A stretch of DNA of 56,746 nt, taken from assembly GCA_009697505.1 (NCBI GenBank), contig SHUD01000011.1:1-56746 (forward strand). The letters run 5' to 3'. Source of the DNA: Bryobacterales bacterium (GTDB lineage Bacteria > Acidobacteriota > Terriglobia > Bryobacterales > Bryobacteraceae). Under the pieces are notes generated by a model that saw nothing but the letters and a program-made list of their open reading frames with translations, did not search any database and had not been told where the DNA came from. Positions 33,849-42,555 of this stretch are shown here, piece after piece; the stretch's first letter is position 1; every line of letters starts with the position of its first letter. The translations under genes were made by a program, and so were the position numbers.

Positions 33849-35981
33849 CTAATCGCCAACGATAGCGGTTTTTACGCGCTCCGGCGTAAAGGGAGCCGTG
33901 CGCACGCGCGCTCCGGCGGCATCGAAAATCGCGTTGGCCAGCGCTCCGGGAACCGTCACCGCGGCGGCCTCGCCCGCTCCGTAGAGCGGCAACTCGGGCC
34001 GGTTGATGAGCGCGACCTCAATCGCGGGGGCATCCGGGAAGCGCAGAATCGGATACGTGACCCAGTCCACGCTGGTCACGCGCGCGCGGTCGAACTTCAC
34101 TTCCTCATGAAGAGTCCGGCTGAGGGTCTGCACGATGAGGCCCTCCACCTGATTGCGCAGGGCATTCGGATTCACGATCAGTCCGCAATCGTGCGCGCAG
34201 GCGACCCGGCGCACGCTGACTTTACCCGTAGTGCGTTCGACGGCGACCTCCATCGCCATGGCCACGTAGTTTTCGGCCTGCTTATAGCGGGCATACGCAA
34301 AGCCATAGCCGATTTGCACGCCGCCCTGCACCGGGCGAGGGGCGGACGCCGGCCGGGGTTTCCAACCAAACATGTCCGCGGTTCGCCTGATGACCTCGAT
34401 GGCGCGCGGGTCTTTGAGACCGCGCAGACGGTACTCCACCGGGTCCACGCCCGCGGCCAAGGCGAGTTCATCGGTGAACGCCTCAACAGCGAACACGTTG
34501 GCGATTTTGCCGGGCGCGCGCAGGTTGGACGGCCGCAAGGGCGTGTCTTTGATGTGATGCGCCACCACGCGGACGTTGCCGGCCGCGTACGGCGGGTCGG
34601 CGTTTTGCGTCATGAGGCCCGCGCCCTGGCCGTGGTCCTGCGCCATGCCGGCCGCGTCAATGCTGAGCAGAGGCCGCGTCCCAGGCTTATTCATGGGCAC
34701 CCACATTTCCGCTTCCCAAGCCGCGATGTTGCCCTGGGCGTCCAAACCCGCGCGCAAGTCGATCAACTGCTGCGGCCCCTTGGGATCCCAGCCCAGCTCG
34801 TCCTGGCGCATCCACTGCACGCGCACGGGAGCGTTCACGGCTCTGGACAGGAGCACGGCATCCGCCGCCACGTCGTCGTTCCCATTGCCGCCGTAACATC
34901 CGGCTCCGTCCATATAGACGACGCGGACCTTCGCCAAGGGCACGGCGAAGACCTTTGCCATGTTGGCTCGCAAGTTGTGCGGCGCCTGCGCGGACGACCA
35001 CACGGTCAGGCCGCCATCGCGCATGTCGGCCACCGCGCACGATGGTCCCAGCGACGCGTGGCTCTGATTCGGCCAATAGTAAGAGGCCGCGAAAGTCTTC
35101 GCCGCTCCCGTCATCGCGGACGCCGTGTTGCCGCGGTTGATCACGGTCTCGTCGCGGTCGACGGCGGCATTGCGCACATAACCGCCGAGGCCCGTGCTTC
35201 CCGGCAGCGTTTGTCCTTCACTCCACGTCACTTTGAGTTCGCGAGCCGCGCGAATGGCGGCCCACTCGTCTTTCGCGACCACGCCGAGGAAACTTTCGAT
35301 GCGCACGGCACGCACATCCGGGATCGAACGGATCGACGACTCATCCACCGACATCAGTTTCGCGCCGATGACCGGAGGATGAATCACGCGGCCATGCAGC
35401 ATTCCGGCCATCGTGAAGTCCTGTACATAAACGTGGCGGCCGGTGGCCTTCAACGGAACTTCGGGACGCAATACCGGCTGGCTGACCACTTTGTAGGTCT
35501 TGGGATCTTTTAACGGAGCGTTGGGGTCCACCTTCATATTGAAGTGCTTGCCGCTCGCCAGATCGGCGGGAGTCATGTTGCGGAACGCCTCGCGCGCCGT
35601 GGCAGCCGCGCGACGCACCTGCACGCCACCTTGCGTGAGGCCAGTACTGCCACCCGTGCTTCCTTGATCCGGAGTCAAAGCCGTGTCGCCTTCCACGAGA
35701 TTCACGCGCTCCACGGGAAGTTCCAGTTCCTCCGCGGCCATCTGGCGGATGGCGATGCGCAGACCCGTGCCCAGATCCACTTTGCCGGTGTAGACGGTGA
35801 CCGAGCCATCGGCGTGCACGGCCAGGAAGCTGTCCACGTCGTTAATGCCGGTGGGCTTGCCGAGAGCCGCGTCGGCGCCGACCGCCATTTGCGCGGCGCT
35901 CCGGCCGGCGAAGGTGAATCCAACCAACACGGCGGCGCCGGATTTCAATAGATCGCGTCGGGAGAAAGTAGATGTAGTCAT
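33849..35981 (-). CDS. Molybdopterin-binding subunit of a Tat-exported xanthine-dehydrogenase-family enzyme (IorB-like)
   Basis: 710 aa. Twin-arginine signal at the N-terminus (STFSRRDLLKSGAAVLVGFT). Aldehyde oxidase/xanthine dehydrogenase large-subunit domains follow, with LRAPGKIANVFAVEAF and GAGCYGGNGNDDVAADAVLL contacting the molybdenum cofactor and PLYGAGEAAAV carrying the catalytic Glu region. The two-subunit arrangement with the [2Fe-2S] gene upstream, no FAD subunit and Tat export is that of isoquinoline 1-oxidoreductase and related periplasmic aldehyde dehydrogenases, which pass electrons to cytochromes. Substrate unknown. Confidence 0.9.
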   Translation of the reverse strand: MTTSTFSRRDLLKSGAAVLVGFTFAGRSAAQMAVGADAALGKPTGINDVDSFLAVHADGSVTVYTGKVDLGTGLRIAIRQMAAEELELPVERVNLVEGDTALTPDQGSTGGSTGLTQGGVQVRRAAATAREAFRNMTPADLASGKHFNMKVDPNAPLKDPKTYKVVSQPVLRPEVPLKATGRHVYVQDFTMAGMLHGRVIHPPVIGAKLMSVDESSIRSIPDVRAVRIESFLGVVAKDEWAAIRAARELKVTWSEGQTLPGSTGLGGYVRNAAVDRDETVINRGNTASAMTGAAKTFAASYYWPNQSHASLGPSCAVADMRDGGLTVWSSAQAPHNLRANMAKVFAVPLAKVRVVYMDGAGCYGGNGNDDVAADAVLLSRAVNAPVRVQWMRQDELGWDPKGPQQLIDLRAGLDAQGNIAAWEAEMWVPMNKPGTRPLLSIDAAGMAQDHGQGAGLMTQNADPPYAAGNVRVVAHHIKDTPLRPSNLRAPGKIANVFAVEAFTDELALAAGVDPVEYRLRGLKDPRAIEVIRRTADMFGWKPRPASAPRPVQGGVQIGYGFAYARYKQAENYVAMAMEVAVERTTGKVSVRRVACAHDCGLIVNPNALRNQVEGLIVQTLSRTLHEEVKFDRARVTSVDWVTYPILRFPDAPAIEVALINRPELPLYGAGEAAAVTVPGALANAIFDAAGARVRTAPFTPERVKTAIVGD

Positions 35982-35990
35982 GATCGTCTC

Positions 35991-36458
35991 CTAGACCGCC
36001 GCTCCCGATGCCCGCATCACGGCTCGCAAGATGCGCGTGTGCGTACCGCAGCGGCATAGGTTGCCCGCCATTCCCTGCTTGACTTGTTCGAGGGTCGGCT
36101 TGGGATTTTGCGCCAGCAGCGATTTCGCCGTCATCACCATGCCATTGGTGCAGTAGCCGCATTGGGAGGCCTGTTCGGCGATGAACGCGGCCTGCACAGC
36201 GTCCGGTTTCTCCGGAGTCCCCAGTGCTTCAATCGTAGTGATGGATTTCCCCGCCGCCTGCCGCACCGTGGTCAGGCAGGAGCGCGTGGCCTTGCCATCG
36301 ATCAATACGGTGCAAGCGCCGCACTGGCCCAAGCCGCAGCCGAACTTTGGTCCGTGCTGTCCGAGTTCGTTGCGGAGCACATAGAGCAGCGGCTGCGCGG
36401 GGTCCCACGATTCCGCCGTCGACGGGCGTCCGTTCAGTTGGAATTTGTAAGTCGCCAT
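35991..36458 (-). CDS. [2Fe-2S] subunit of the molybdenum hydroxylase (IorA-like)
   Basis: 155 aa from ATG 36458 with AAGGAGG 7 nt upstream. Plant-ferredoxin-type cluster: Cys41, 46, 49 and 61 (CGLGQCGAC...C); second cluster in the helical domain: Cys100, 103, 135 and 137 (CGYC...CRC). Has no signal peptide, so it is exported in complex with the Tat-bearing large subunit nine bases downstream. It relays electrons from the molybdenum centre. Confidence 0.94.
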   Translation of the reverse strand: MATYKFQLNGRPSTAESWDPAQPLLYVLRNELGQHGPKFGCGLGQCGACTVLIDGKATRSCLTTVRQAAGKSITTIEALGTPEKPDAVQAAFIAEQASQCGYCTNGMVMTAKSLLAQNPKPTLEQVKQGMAGNLCRCGTHTRILRAVMRASGAAV

Positions 36459-36493
36459 CGAATGGCCTCCTTGGGATCGTCTCTCAATATATC

Positions 36494-36715
36494 TCAATAC
36501 GGCGCTGGAATCGCGGTGAACCGGAGCGGGTTCGCGTCGAATAACATATGCGCGGGTCCCAATCCGTCTGTTAGCGCCGCGGCCCGATAGATGCAGCCTT
36601 TCTCCGCCCAAACCACGCTGTCGTCATCCCGATCGGCCCACTCCCAGTCCTGCTTTTCCAGACGGACACCGAGACGCGGATTTTCCAGCTCGTGTTCATC
36701 CCAATAGGAACTCTT
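36494..36715 (-). pseudogene. C-terminal remnant of an unidentified gene
   Basis: About 73 codons ending at TGA 36494-36496 read like real protein on this strand: SSYWDEHELENPRLGVRLEK then DWEWADRDDDSVVWAEKGCI and a C-terminus LRFTAIPAPY. The tryptophan- and acid-rich text and terminal motif suggest a genuine coding end. To its right the frame continues only as the antisense of the next gene, so the body of the gene was lost at about 36.71 kb. It would have been transcribed toward the oxidoreductase genes. Confidence 0.5.
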
Positions 36716-37825
36716 GCCCTGCGGCGCGCCTGCCTGAGCGTGGGCGAGTTTCCGCAAGACCCAGCCGGCGGGGCGCCCAGTCCCATCTCGTTTTCGCGTT
36801 TGCGCTTTCGGACGCTTGCGCTGGGCCGCGAAGGGCCCGACTACTTTCCCCTCAAGAGCACGGCGGTGCAAGGACGCCAATACCTGGCGGACGCGCGCAT
36901 TGACGGCATCGAAGGAGTTGCGGCCGTACGCTTTGAACTCACGGATGCAGCGGGACGGGCGCTGCAGTTGCTGAGTATGTGGAAGGCGACCGATTCGTCC
37001 ACCGACGGAGAGTTCCTGGGTTTGGTAACCATCCCGGGCCAACCGTTCCGCATGGCCGCTGTGGGCACGGACCGGCGAGGCGCCGCGTTTCGCGTACTCT
37101 CGCGGGATGTGATTCAGCCCCCGGTAAGCGGTGCGGATGAACCGGGGTTGGTATCTCCAGGGTTTCCAGCGATCGGGCAAGAGCAGATTCAGAAAATCGT
37201 CGACGGAGCCCGCCAGGAGATGGGCACGCGCGCGGCCCGTGCCGCCACTGAACACCCCGGAGGAGTCATCTCCATTGGCAGTTCCGCGCTGTCCCGCATC
37301 GGCTACGAGCCGTTTGTTTCCCCGTCGGGGGCGCCCTTGGGGCTGCGGCTCCGCTATTCGCTGCGCTTCGATGCCGATTCCACGGTCGCCGCGATCCCCC
37401 ACGTGTTTCCGGTCTACAAGCCCTACGAATGGCGAGGGCTGGTCACGATGAAAGGTCTGCGCGGTACAATTTCGCCGGCTCCGGAATTGGGCGCGATGTC
37501 ATTGAACGACGTGATCGTTTACGGCTCGCGAGCCCAGTACCGCGCGGGCGTGACCTATACGTTTTCGATCGACATGGTTCCCGATTACGTTTTTCAGGGG
37601 ACTCTCTCCGGCCGCTACTGCGTGCACGATCAGAAATTCGCGGCCAATCCGAATCCCTGGAACGCACTGCTGGCGAGTTCGGAGACGCCGCCTTACTCGC
37701 TATCTTGGAACGACGCCGGCTCAGTCGCGACGATTCCCGCTTTCTATCCGCAGAGCGCCCTGCGCGCGAACTTCATCACGGCCGGTGCAACCGATTGCGG
37801 TCCAGGCGCAAATTTGCGGTTTTAG
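36692..37825 (+). CDS. Secreted-type protein of unknown function, 5'-truncated
   Basis: 377 codons open from GTG 36692, but convincing protein text begins about residue 9 (LALRRACLSVGEFPQDPAGG), with no signal peptide or ribosome-binding site, and the first bases are antisense to the preceding remnant. The rest is beta-rich: FELTDAAGRALQLLS, FLGLVTIPGQPFRMAAVGTD, GLRLRYSLRFDADS, VTYTFSIDMVPDYVFQG. It looks like the mature part of an exported acidobacterial protein cut near its signal peptide. Three bases separate its stop from the convergent G8 gene. Probably not exported in its present form. Confidence 0.6.
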   Translation: MFIPIGTLALRRACLSVGEFPQDPAGGAPSPISFSRLRFRTLALGREGPDYFPLKSTAVQGRQYLADARIDGIEGVAAVRFELTDAAGRALQLLSMWKATDSSTDGEFLGLVTIPGQPFRMAAVGTDRRGAAFRVLSRDVIQPPVSGADEPGLVSPGFPAIGQEQIQKIVDGARQEMGTRAARAATEHPGGVISIGSSALSRIGYEPFVSPSGAPLGLRLRYSLRFDADSTVAAIPHVFPVYKPYEWRGLVTMKGLRGTISPAPELGAMSLNDVIVYGSRAQYRAGVTYTFSIDMVPDYVFQGTLSGRYCVHDQKFAANPNPWNALLASSETPPYSLSWNDAGSVATIPAFYPQSALRANFITAGATDCGPGANLRF

Positions 37826-37828
37826 GGT

Positions 37829-39988
37829 CTATTTGCAGACCCAGCCGTCAACGCCGGCGCGCTTGTCATTGCACGGCGCGACGTTCGCAGGCGCTTCCAG
37901 CGAATAGTAAACCTTGAAATTATCGCCCGCCTTGCGGTTGAAATCGTAAACGGCGATAGGATCGCGCGGGGAAGTGTCGCCGCCCGCCATGCGGTAGTTC
38001 ATGGAAATCGCGGCCGGCGGAGACGTCTGGCTGGCTGCGACTCCGTTCAACGGCTCGAACACGGAACTGCGCACCACGGCAGCCTTTAGCGGCTTGTCGT
38101 TGCGCGAAAGTGCACGATAGGAGGTGGCCACCACGATGCCGAAGTAGTCGCGGAAGTAACCGTTTTCCACCGTCATCGTGCCATCGCCGCGGCCCGGCTC
38201 CGGCTTCTCGCTCATACGGACAAAGGGGCTGGTGACGCCCGTGCGCATGCCCTGTACGTTGGCGTTGCGGATGACGATGCTCTTGGCCAGGTAGTCGCCC
38301 ACCCAAACTCCCGCGGGGCTTTCAAATTCATTGGTGAGGACCGCCTTGTCGCCGCGCACCGTAAGGTTGTCAACGACGAGCTTGTCCGTGGGCGTAGCCG
38401 TCACGCCGTGGCGCGCCGAGTTCCACACGCGGAAGTTATTGACGGTGGCGTTCCACCCCAGCGCCACGCCCGTCTGAATCGCGCCATAGGCTTCGTTGTT
38501 GGCGAATTCGAGCACCGGAGTCTCGGTGGTGTCGACTTTCTTGGTCTCCTTGGCGAGGCTCATGTCGGCGCCCTTAAACGCGGGGATCTGCACCTCGCCC
38601 AGCGTTCCCGCGGCGAGTCCAAAGCCGAACACGTCGGCATTGGCGGCCACGTTATTGCGGATGTAGTTGTTCGGTCCGCGGAACCAGAATCCCGCGCCTT
38701 CGCCACCCGGATCCGGGGCCGCGCCGGCGTAGCCGCTGCGTGGCGCGAAGTCACCGGAGCCGCCCGAGCGCATGGCGAAATTGTGATCGAAGACGTTGAA
38801 GCTCTCCGTGCCGTCTTCGGTAACCATACCCGCGCCGTGCGTGTTGTAGACTACGTTGTCCTGCACCAGCCCGTAGTGGCTGTTATGCACGGTCACGCCC
38901 CATTTGGGAGCGCTATCCACGGAATTCCCCACCAGCGTGAACTGGTAGCCGTTGGCCGGGGTCTGCTTGGGTCCGAAATTGTGATGGAAGTGGATGGCGT
39001 AGCGGCCGATCTGATTCGCGCCCAGCTTCTGCAACTTGCCGGCGTTATCGAACTCCGTGTTATCCAGCACGCCCATTTTGGTGCGGCCCATCTCGCGGAT
39101 TTCCACGTAGCGCAGGTCGATATCCGAGCGCGACATGAAGAGCATGTGGCCCCGCGTGCCTGCCGGATTCTCCGAGCGCACCAGTACGTTGCGGCTCAGG
39201 TTGCCGGCATGCGGCAGGAACTCAAGCTTGCCGGCTCCGTCGTGCCCTCCCTTGTGATCGAACTTCAAGGGCGTGGTGAGCGTGATCTTCGCGCCGTCGA
39301 TCGCCGCGATGGTGAGCTTCTCGTCCCGCGGTTGATAATTTTCGCCGCGCTCGCTCTCGCGTAGCTGGCGGGTATCCGGAATGACGATGCCATCGCCCGC
39401 TTTCCAGGACGCGGCCGGTTGCTCCAGTGTCAGCGTCCTCTGACCGGCCATGGGCTCCGCGGCCAGACGCACGAACGTGAGTGTCTTCACCGCGCCGTGC
39501 ATGGTGATCTTGCCCAGGCTCTCGATGCCCGCGCCCAGCTCGGCGGGGTCCACTTTGCGGTCGATCTTCTGGTCCGCGATGATGACTTCGGCGGTGACGC
39601 CAGCCGGGATGGGATTCGTCGCGCTGCCGATTTCCAGATACCCTTCGTCCTGCACCATCACGTTGTTGGTCTTCAGGCGCGTATTCTTGTCGGCGGCGAA
39701 GCGCAGGTGTCCGCGCAGATCGACGCATGTAATCTTGGCGTCGCTCAAGGCGTCGTAAAGCACGTTGTGGCCGGCGGCCACCAATACGCGGTCGCCCGCG
39801 CCCGGAACCTTTTTGGTGGACCACGTTGCGGCGCTGGACCAGTTGCCGCTGGCGGTGCTGGTCACCGTCGGGCCGGCGCAGAATTCGGGGACGCCACCCG
39901 GGACGCCGTGTACGTTGCGTGAGTGACTGTGGTCCTGCGCGGCGGCCATTCCCGCGAAAATCAAGGCCAGAGCGAATTTTTTGGACAT
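37829..39988 (-). CDS. Secreted G8-domain / parallel beta-helix protein
   Basis: 719 aa. Signal peptide (KFALALIFAGMAAAQ), then a G8 domain (about 42-165) with the SGNWSSAATWSTKKVPGAGD opening and LRGHLRFAADKNTRLKTNNV, followed by a long right-handed beta-helix (NYIRNNVAANADVFGFGLA, NNFRVWNSARHGV). G8 plus beta-helix is the layout of the hyaluronan depolymerase CEMIP/TMEM2 and PKHD1 extracellular regions; GRYAIHFHHN and other His/Asn-rich turns could be a carbohydrate site. Likely binds or cleaves an extracellular polysaccharide. A TAAAAT box 8 nt upstream of ATG 39988 suggests a leaderless mRNA. Confidence 0.85.
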   Translation of the reverse strand: MSKKFALALIFAGMAAAQDHSHSRNVHGVPGGVPEFCAGPTVTSTASGNWSSAATWSTKKVPGAGDRVLVAAGHNVLYDALSDAKITCVDLRGHLRFAADKNTRLKTNNVMVQDEGYLEIGSATNPIPAGVTAEVIIADQKIDRKVDPAELGAGIESLGKITMHGAVKTLTFVRLAAEPMAGQRTLTLEQPAASWKAGDGIVIPDTRQLRESERGENYQPRDEKLTIAAIDGAKITLTTPLKFDHKGGHDGAGKLEFLPHAGNLSRNVLVRSENPAGTRGHMLFMSRSDIDLRYVEIREMGRTKMGVLDNTEFDNAGKLQKLGANQIGRYAIHFHHNFGPKQTPANGYQFTLVGNSVDSAPKWGVTVHNSHYGLVQDNVVYNTHGAGMVTEDGTESFNVFDHNFAMRSGGSGDFAPRSGYAGAAPDPGGEGAGFWFRGPNNYIRNNVAANADVFGFGLAAGTLGEVQIPAFKGADMSLAKETKKVDTTETPVLEFANNEAYGAIQTGVALGWNATVNNFRVWNSARHGVTATPTDKLVVDNLTVRGDKAVLTNEFESPAGVWVGDYLAKSIVIRNANVQGMRTGVTSPFVRMSEKPEPGRGDGTMTVENGYFRDYFGIVVATSYRALSRNDKPLKAAVVRSSVFEPLNGVAASQTSPPAAISMNYRMAGGDTSPRDPIAVYDFNRKAGDNFKVYYSLEAPANVAPCNDKRAGVDGWVCK

Positions 39989-39996
39989 GTCGGCCT

Positions 39997-40002
39997 ATTT
40001 TA
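39997..40002 (-). promoter_or_regulatory. -10 box of the G8 gene
   Basis: TAAAAT on the minus strand, 8 nt before ATG 39988, within GTGTAAAATAGG. The spacing predicts transcription starting at or within a few bases of the start codon. Confidence 0.45.
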
Positions 40003-40036
40003 CACCGTTCGTAGCAGCGTAAAAAAGGGATATCCG

Positions 40037-41032
40037 CTAGGCCAGAACGCGATCCGCCGGTAGGGGTTGCCGGTTGCGTTCAAAGGAGATGGTCTTCGCG
40101 ATAATCGCCGCGAGACTGGTCGCCGGCCTCCAGCCCGTCAACGCTTCCATCCGGCAGATGCAAGGCACGCGGCGGCGCATGTCTTCGAAGCTGCCCTCCG
40201 GGTACGCCTGGTGGTAGGGGACAGTAATGATTGGCGAAGACGATGCCGCCGCCCGCTTAACATGTTCCGCCAGTTCGCGGATGGAAATTTCCTCGGAACC
40301 TCCGATGTTGACGATCTTGCCCGCCGCCAACGGATTCCGCATCAGGCGCAGCAGGGCGTCGATGCAGTCGTCGATATAGGTGAAATTTCGGGTTTGGAGG
40401 CCGTCTCCGAATACGCGAATGGGCTGGTTTGCCAACGCCGCGCGCACGAAGCTGGGCAGCACCATTCCGTAGCGCGCCGATTGCCGCGGTCCGACGATGT
40501 TGAAGAAGCGCGTGATGGTGACCGGCAGCCCGTGCGCCCGGTGGTGGGCCAGGCCCAGGAATTCGTCCAGCTTCTTGGCCGTGGCGTAGGACCAGCGGTC
40601 GATCGCGGAGGAACCCAGGATGGAATCGGCATCCTCGCACAGCGAGTCCGCGTCATTCTTGCCATAGGTTTCCGAGGTGCTGGCCAGAAGGACCGGGCGG
40701 CCGGATTCCTGGCAAGCGTTCAAGATGCACGCAGAGCCTTCGACATTGGTCCGCAGCGAAGCCAGGGGCTTTTCGAGGATGGTTCGCACCCCCACGGCCG
40801 CGGCCAGATGCACCACATAGTCGCAGGCGGAGACGTGAGCGTGGACCAGACGCCGGTCCAGAATCGTCCCTTCGCTGAAGGCGAACCGCGGATGGCCCAG
40901 CACGGCGCCCAAGTTGTCAATCGATCCCGTGCTCAGATCGTCCAGCACGGACACCGGATACCCGGCCGCGAGCAATGCCTCCGCCAGGTGCGATCCGATA
41001 AACCCCGCGCCGCCGGTGATCAAGACTCTCAT
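40037..41032 (-). CDS. NAD-dependent sugar-nucleotide epimerase/dehydratase
   Basis: 331 aa extended SDR. NAD-binding ITGGAGFIGSHLAEALL at the N-terminus, VVHLAAAVGVR, ASTSETYGKN and the catalytic YATAK (Tyr near 149) with upstream Ser/Thr, then RFFNIVGPRQS and a substrate-binding C-terminus. Closest to UDP-glucose/UDP-GlcNAc 4-epimerases and related UDP-glucuronate enzymes. Its ATG overlaps the stop of the TPR/beta-barrel gene (ATGA, 41029-41032), last in a three-gene operon, so it probably supplies the sugar donor for the glycosyltransferase at the head of that operon. Confidence 0.88.
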   Translation of the reverse strand: MRVLITGGAGFIGSHLAEALLAAGYPVSVLDDLSTGSIDNLGAVLGHPRFAFSEGTILDRRLVHAHVSACDYVVHLAAAVGVRTILEKPLASLRTNVEGSACILNACQESGRPVLLASTSETYGKNDADSLCEDADSILGSSAIDRWSYATAKKLDEFLGLAHHRAHGLPVTITRFFNIVGPRQSARYGMVLPSFVRAALANQPIRVFGDGLQTRNFTYIDDCIDALLRLMRNPLAAGKIVNIGGSEEISIRELAEHVKRAAASSSPIITVPYHQAYPEGSFEDMRRRVPCICRMEALTGWRPATSLAAIIAKTISFERNRQPLPADRVLA

Positions 41033-42555
41033 GATTTTGGTTGCACCATCAGACTGATGTAGAAGCCCTGATACCAGCCGTCGCGCGAAAGCAGCGAGTA
41101 ATTTTTGCGCTCATAGGAGCCGTACAGCCGGAACAGCCCACCGAGCTTCGCCGATGCGCGCGCGGTTACCGACCAGTTGGGGGTGAAGTTGGATGCCGTG
41201 GTGATCTGTTGTGTTCCCCCTTCGCCGCGAATCTCCCAAGTGAACTTCTTGAGTTCTCCATGGGTGTTGAGAAATCCGGTGTAGCGGCTGTAATGATCCG
41301 GCGTGAAGAAACCGGAAGCGGCGAGAAAATCGTGCCGGAACGCCTGTTGATGCGTCAGCGCCCCGGCGTCGAGATTAAAGGTCTTTCCGTAAACCAGATT
41401 GCGGGTGAAGGCGCCTTCTCCCTGCATGCTGTGGTTGGTGTCGCTCCACAGGCGTTTGTCGGCGCGCAACGCCAGCGAGGTTCGGGAATCGAACCAATAC
41501 GTGAGACTTGCGAAAAAATTCTGGGAAGCGATTTGCTGATCCACGGCCCGCGGAGTGACCGTGAGGAACTTACGGTCCGCCCCGATGGCGATATTCCAGC
41601 GGTCGTGCGGAGCGCCGGAGAGCGAAAGTTCATAGATGGGCCGCGGCGATCCCCGGCCTAGCATCGACGCCCCTCCCGCCGCGAATAAGTGCAGCCCGGG
41701 CGCCACCAGGGCTTCACCCCCCGCTGAAAATTCCTGCACCGAGGCCCGCGTTCTGCCGGCGGTAAAGATGCTGCCATCCGGCGCCGACGCAATGCGCTCG
41801 GCAAACTTCAGATTTATGGCATGATCCTCACGCACCGGAATGGCCATTTGGTTTTCGTAGCTTGTATTATGGATGCCGTCGGAATCGTTGTAGGCGGTCA
41901 GCGCGTGGCGGTTGCGGAGGTGCGTCTTTTCACTCAAACGCTCCGTCAGAAACGCGGACAGCGGGCTGGGTTCCGGGAGCTTCGCGGCCTCCCCGGAAGC
42001 GGCGCGATTCAGTCCCAGAGCCTCCAGCGCGGCCATGTGGGATACTCGCGCGCCGGCCGATTCCGTAGTCAGCGCGAGTGCCTGCTCCGCGTCGCGACGC
42101 GCCTGGAAGCTCCGGTTGCGCGCCCAATAGAGCACCTCCGCGCGTAAGGCCAGCACTTCGGCGTCCCGCGGATTGGAGCGCAGGAGCTGGTTGCACAATT
42201 GCTCGGCCCGGCGGTAGTTTCCGGCAAACCGCAGCAGCCGCGCATACTCGATGGAGACGGCGCGATTGGACGGATTCGCGAGCAGATAGGCTTCGTAGGC
42301 CCGCTCCGCCGCGCGCACCTGTCCGGACCAGGTTTCATTGCGGGCCTCGCCCAGCGCGGCCCGCTGCGCCAGCGACGGGTCCTGGATCCGCGTCTGCCGC
42401 AGTTGCGCGTAGCAGTGCGCGGCTTCCTTGGCTCGTTGGCTATTATTGAGTACTTGGCACTGGAGCTCCGCATCGGATGTCTGTCCGAGTGCGGCAATTG
42501 CCGTGACCGCTAATGCCGCGGGCGCTGTAAGCATAAGTCTTCGCATGGCGGTCAT
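41029..42555 (-). CDS. TPR plus outer-membrane beta-barrel protein (polysaccharide exporter type)
   Basis: 508 aa from ATG 42555 (the frame upstream is only antisense of the glycosyltransferase). Signal peptide (LMLTAPAALAVTAIAALGQ), TPR-like helices (about 35-190; AAERAYEAYLLANPSNRAVS, YRRAEQLCNQLLRSNPRDAE), and a C-terminal ~270-residue alternating-hydrophobicity domain (FFASLTYWFDSRTSLALRAD, LFRLYGSYERKNYS) resembling YaiO/PgaA-type barrels. Such proteins guide exopolysaccharide through the outer membrane. Overlaps both neighbours by 4 nt. Confidence 0.78.
   Translation of the reverse strand: MTAMRRLMLTAPAALAVTAIAALGQTSDAELQCQVLNNSQRAKEAAHCYAQLRQTRIQDPSLAQRAALGEARNETWSGQVRAAERAYEAYLLANPSNRAVSIEYARLLRFAGNYRRAEQLCNQLLRSNPRDAEVLALRAEVLYWARNRSFQARRDAEQALALTTESAGARVSHMAALEALGLNRAASGEAAKLPEPSPLSAFLTERLSEKTHLRNRHALTAYNDSDGIHNTSYENQMAIPVREDHAINLKFAERIASAPDGSIFTAGRTRASVQEFSAGGEALVAPGLHLFAAGGASMLGRGSPRPIYELSLSGAPHDRWNIAIGADRKFLTVTPRAVDQQIASQNFFASLTYWFDSRTSLALRADKRLWSDTNHSMQGEGAFTRNLVYGKTFNLDAGALTHQQAFRHDFLAASGFFTPDHYSRYTGFLNTHGELKKFTWEIRGEGGTQQITTASNFTPNWSVTARASAKLGGLFRLYGSYERKNYSLLSRDGWYQGFYISLMVQPKS

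Noticed and set aside
34107-35513. 468-codon plus-strand frame opposite the molybdopterin subunit gene
   Set aside because: His/Arg/Gly-rich text with no motif; it is the antisense of a clearly conserved gene in a GC-rich genome.
38408-39364. 318-codon plus-strand frame inside the G8 gene
   Set aside because: Low-complexity His/Ala/Arg composition and no recognisable domain.
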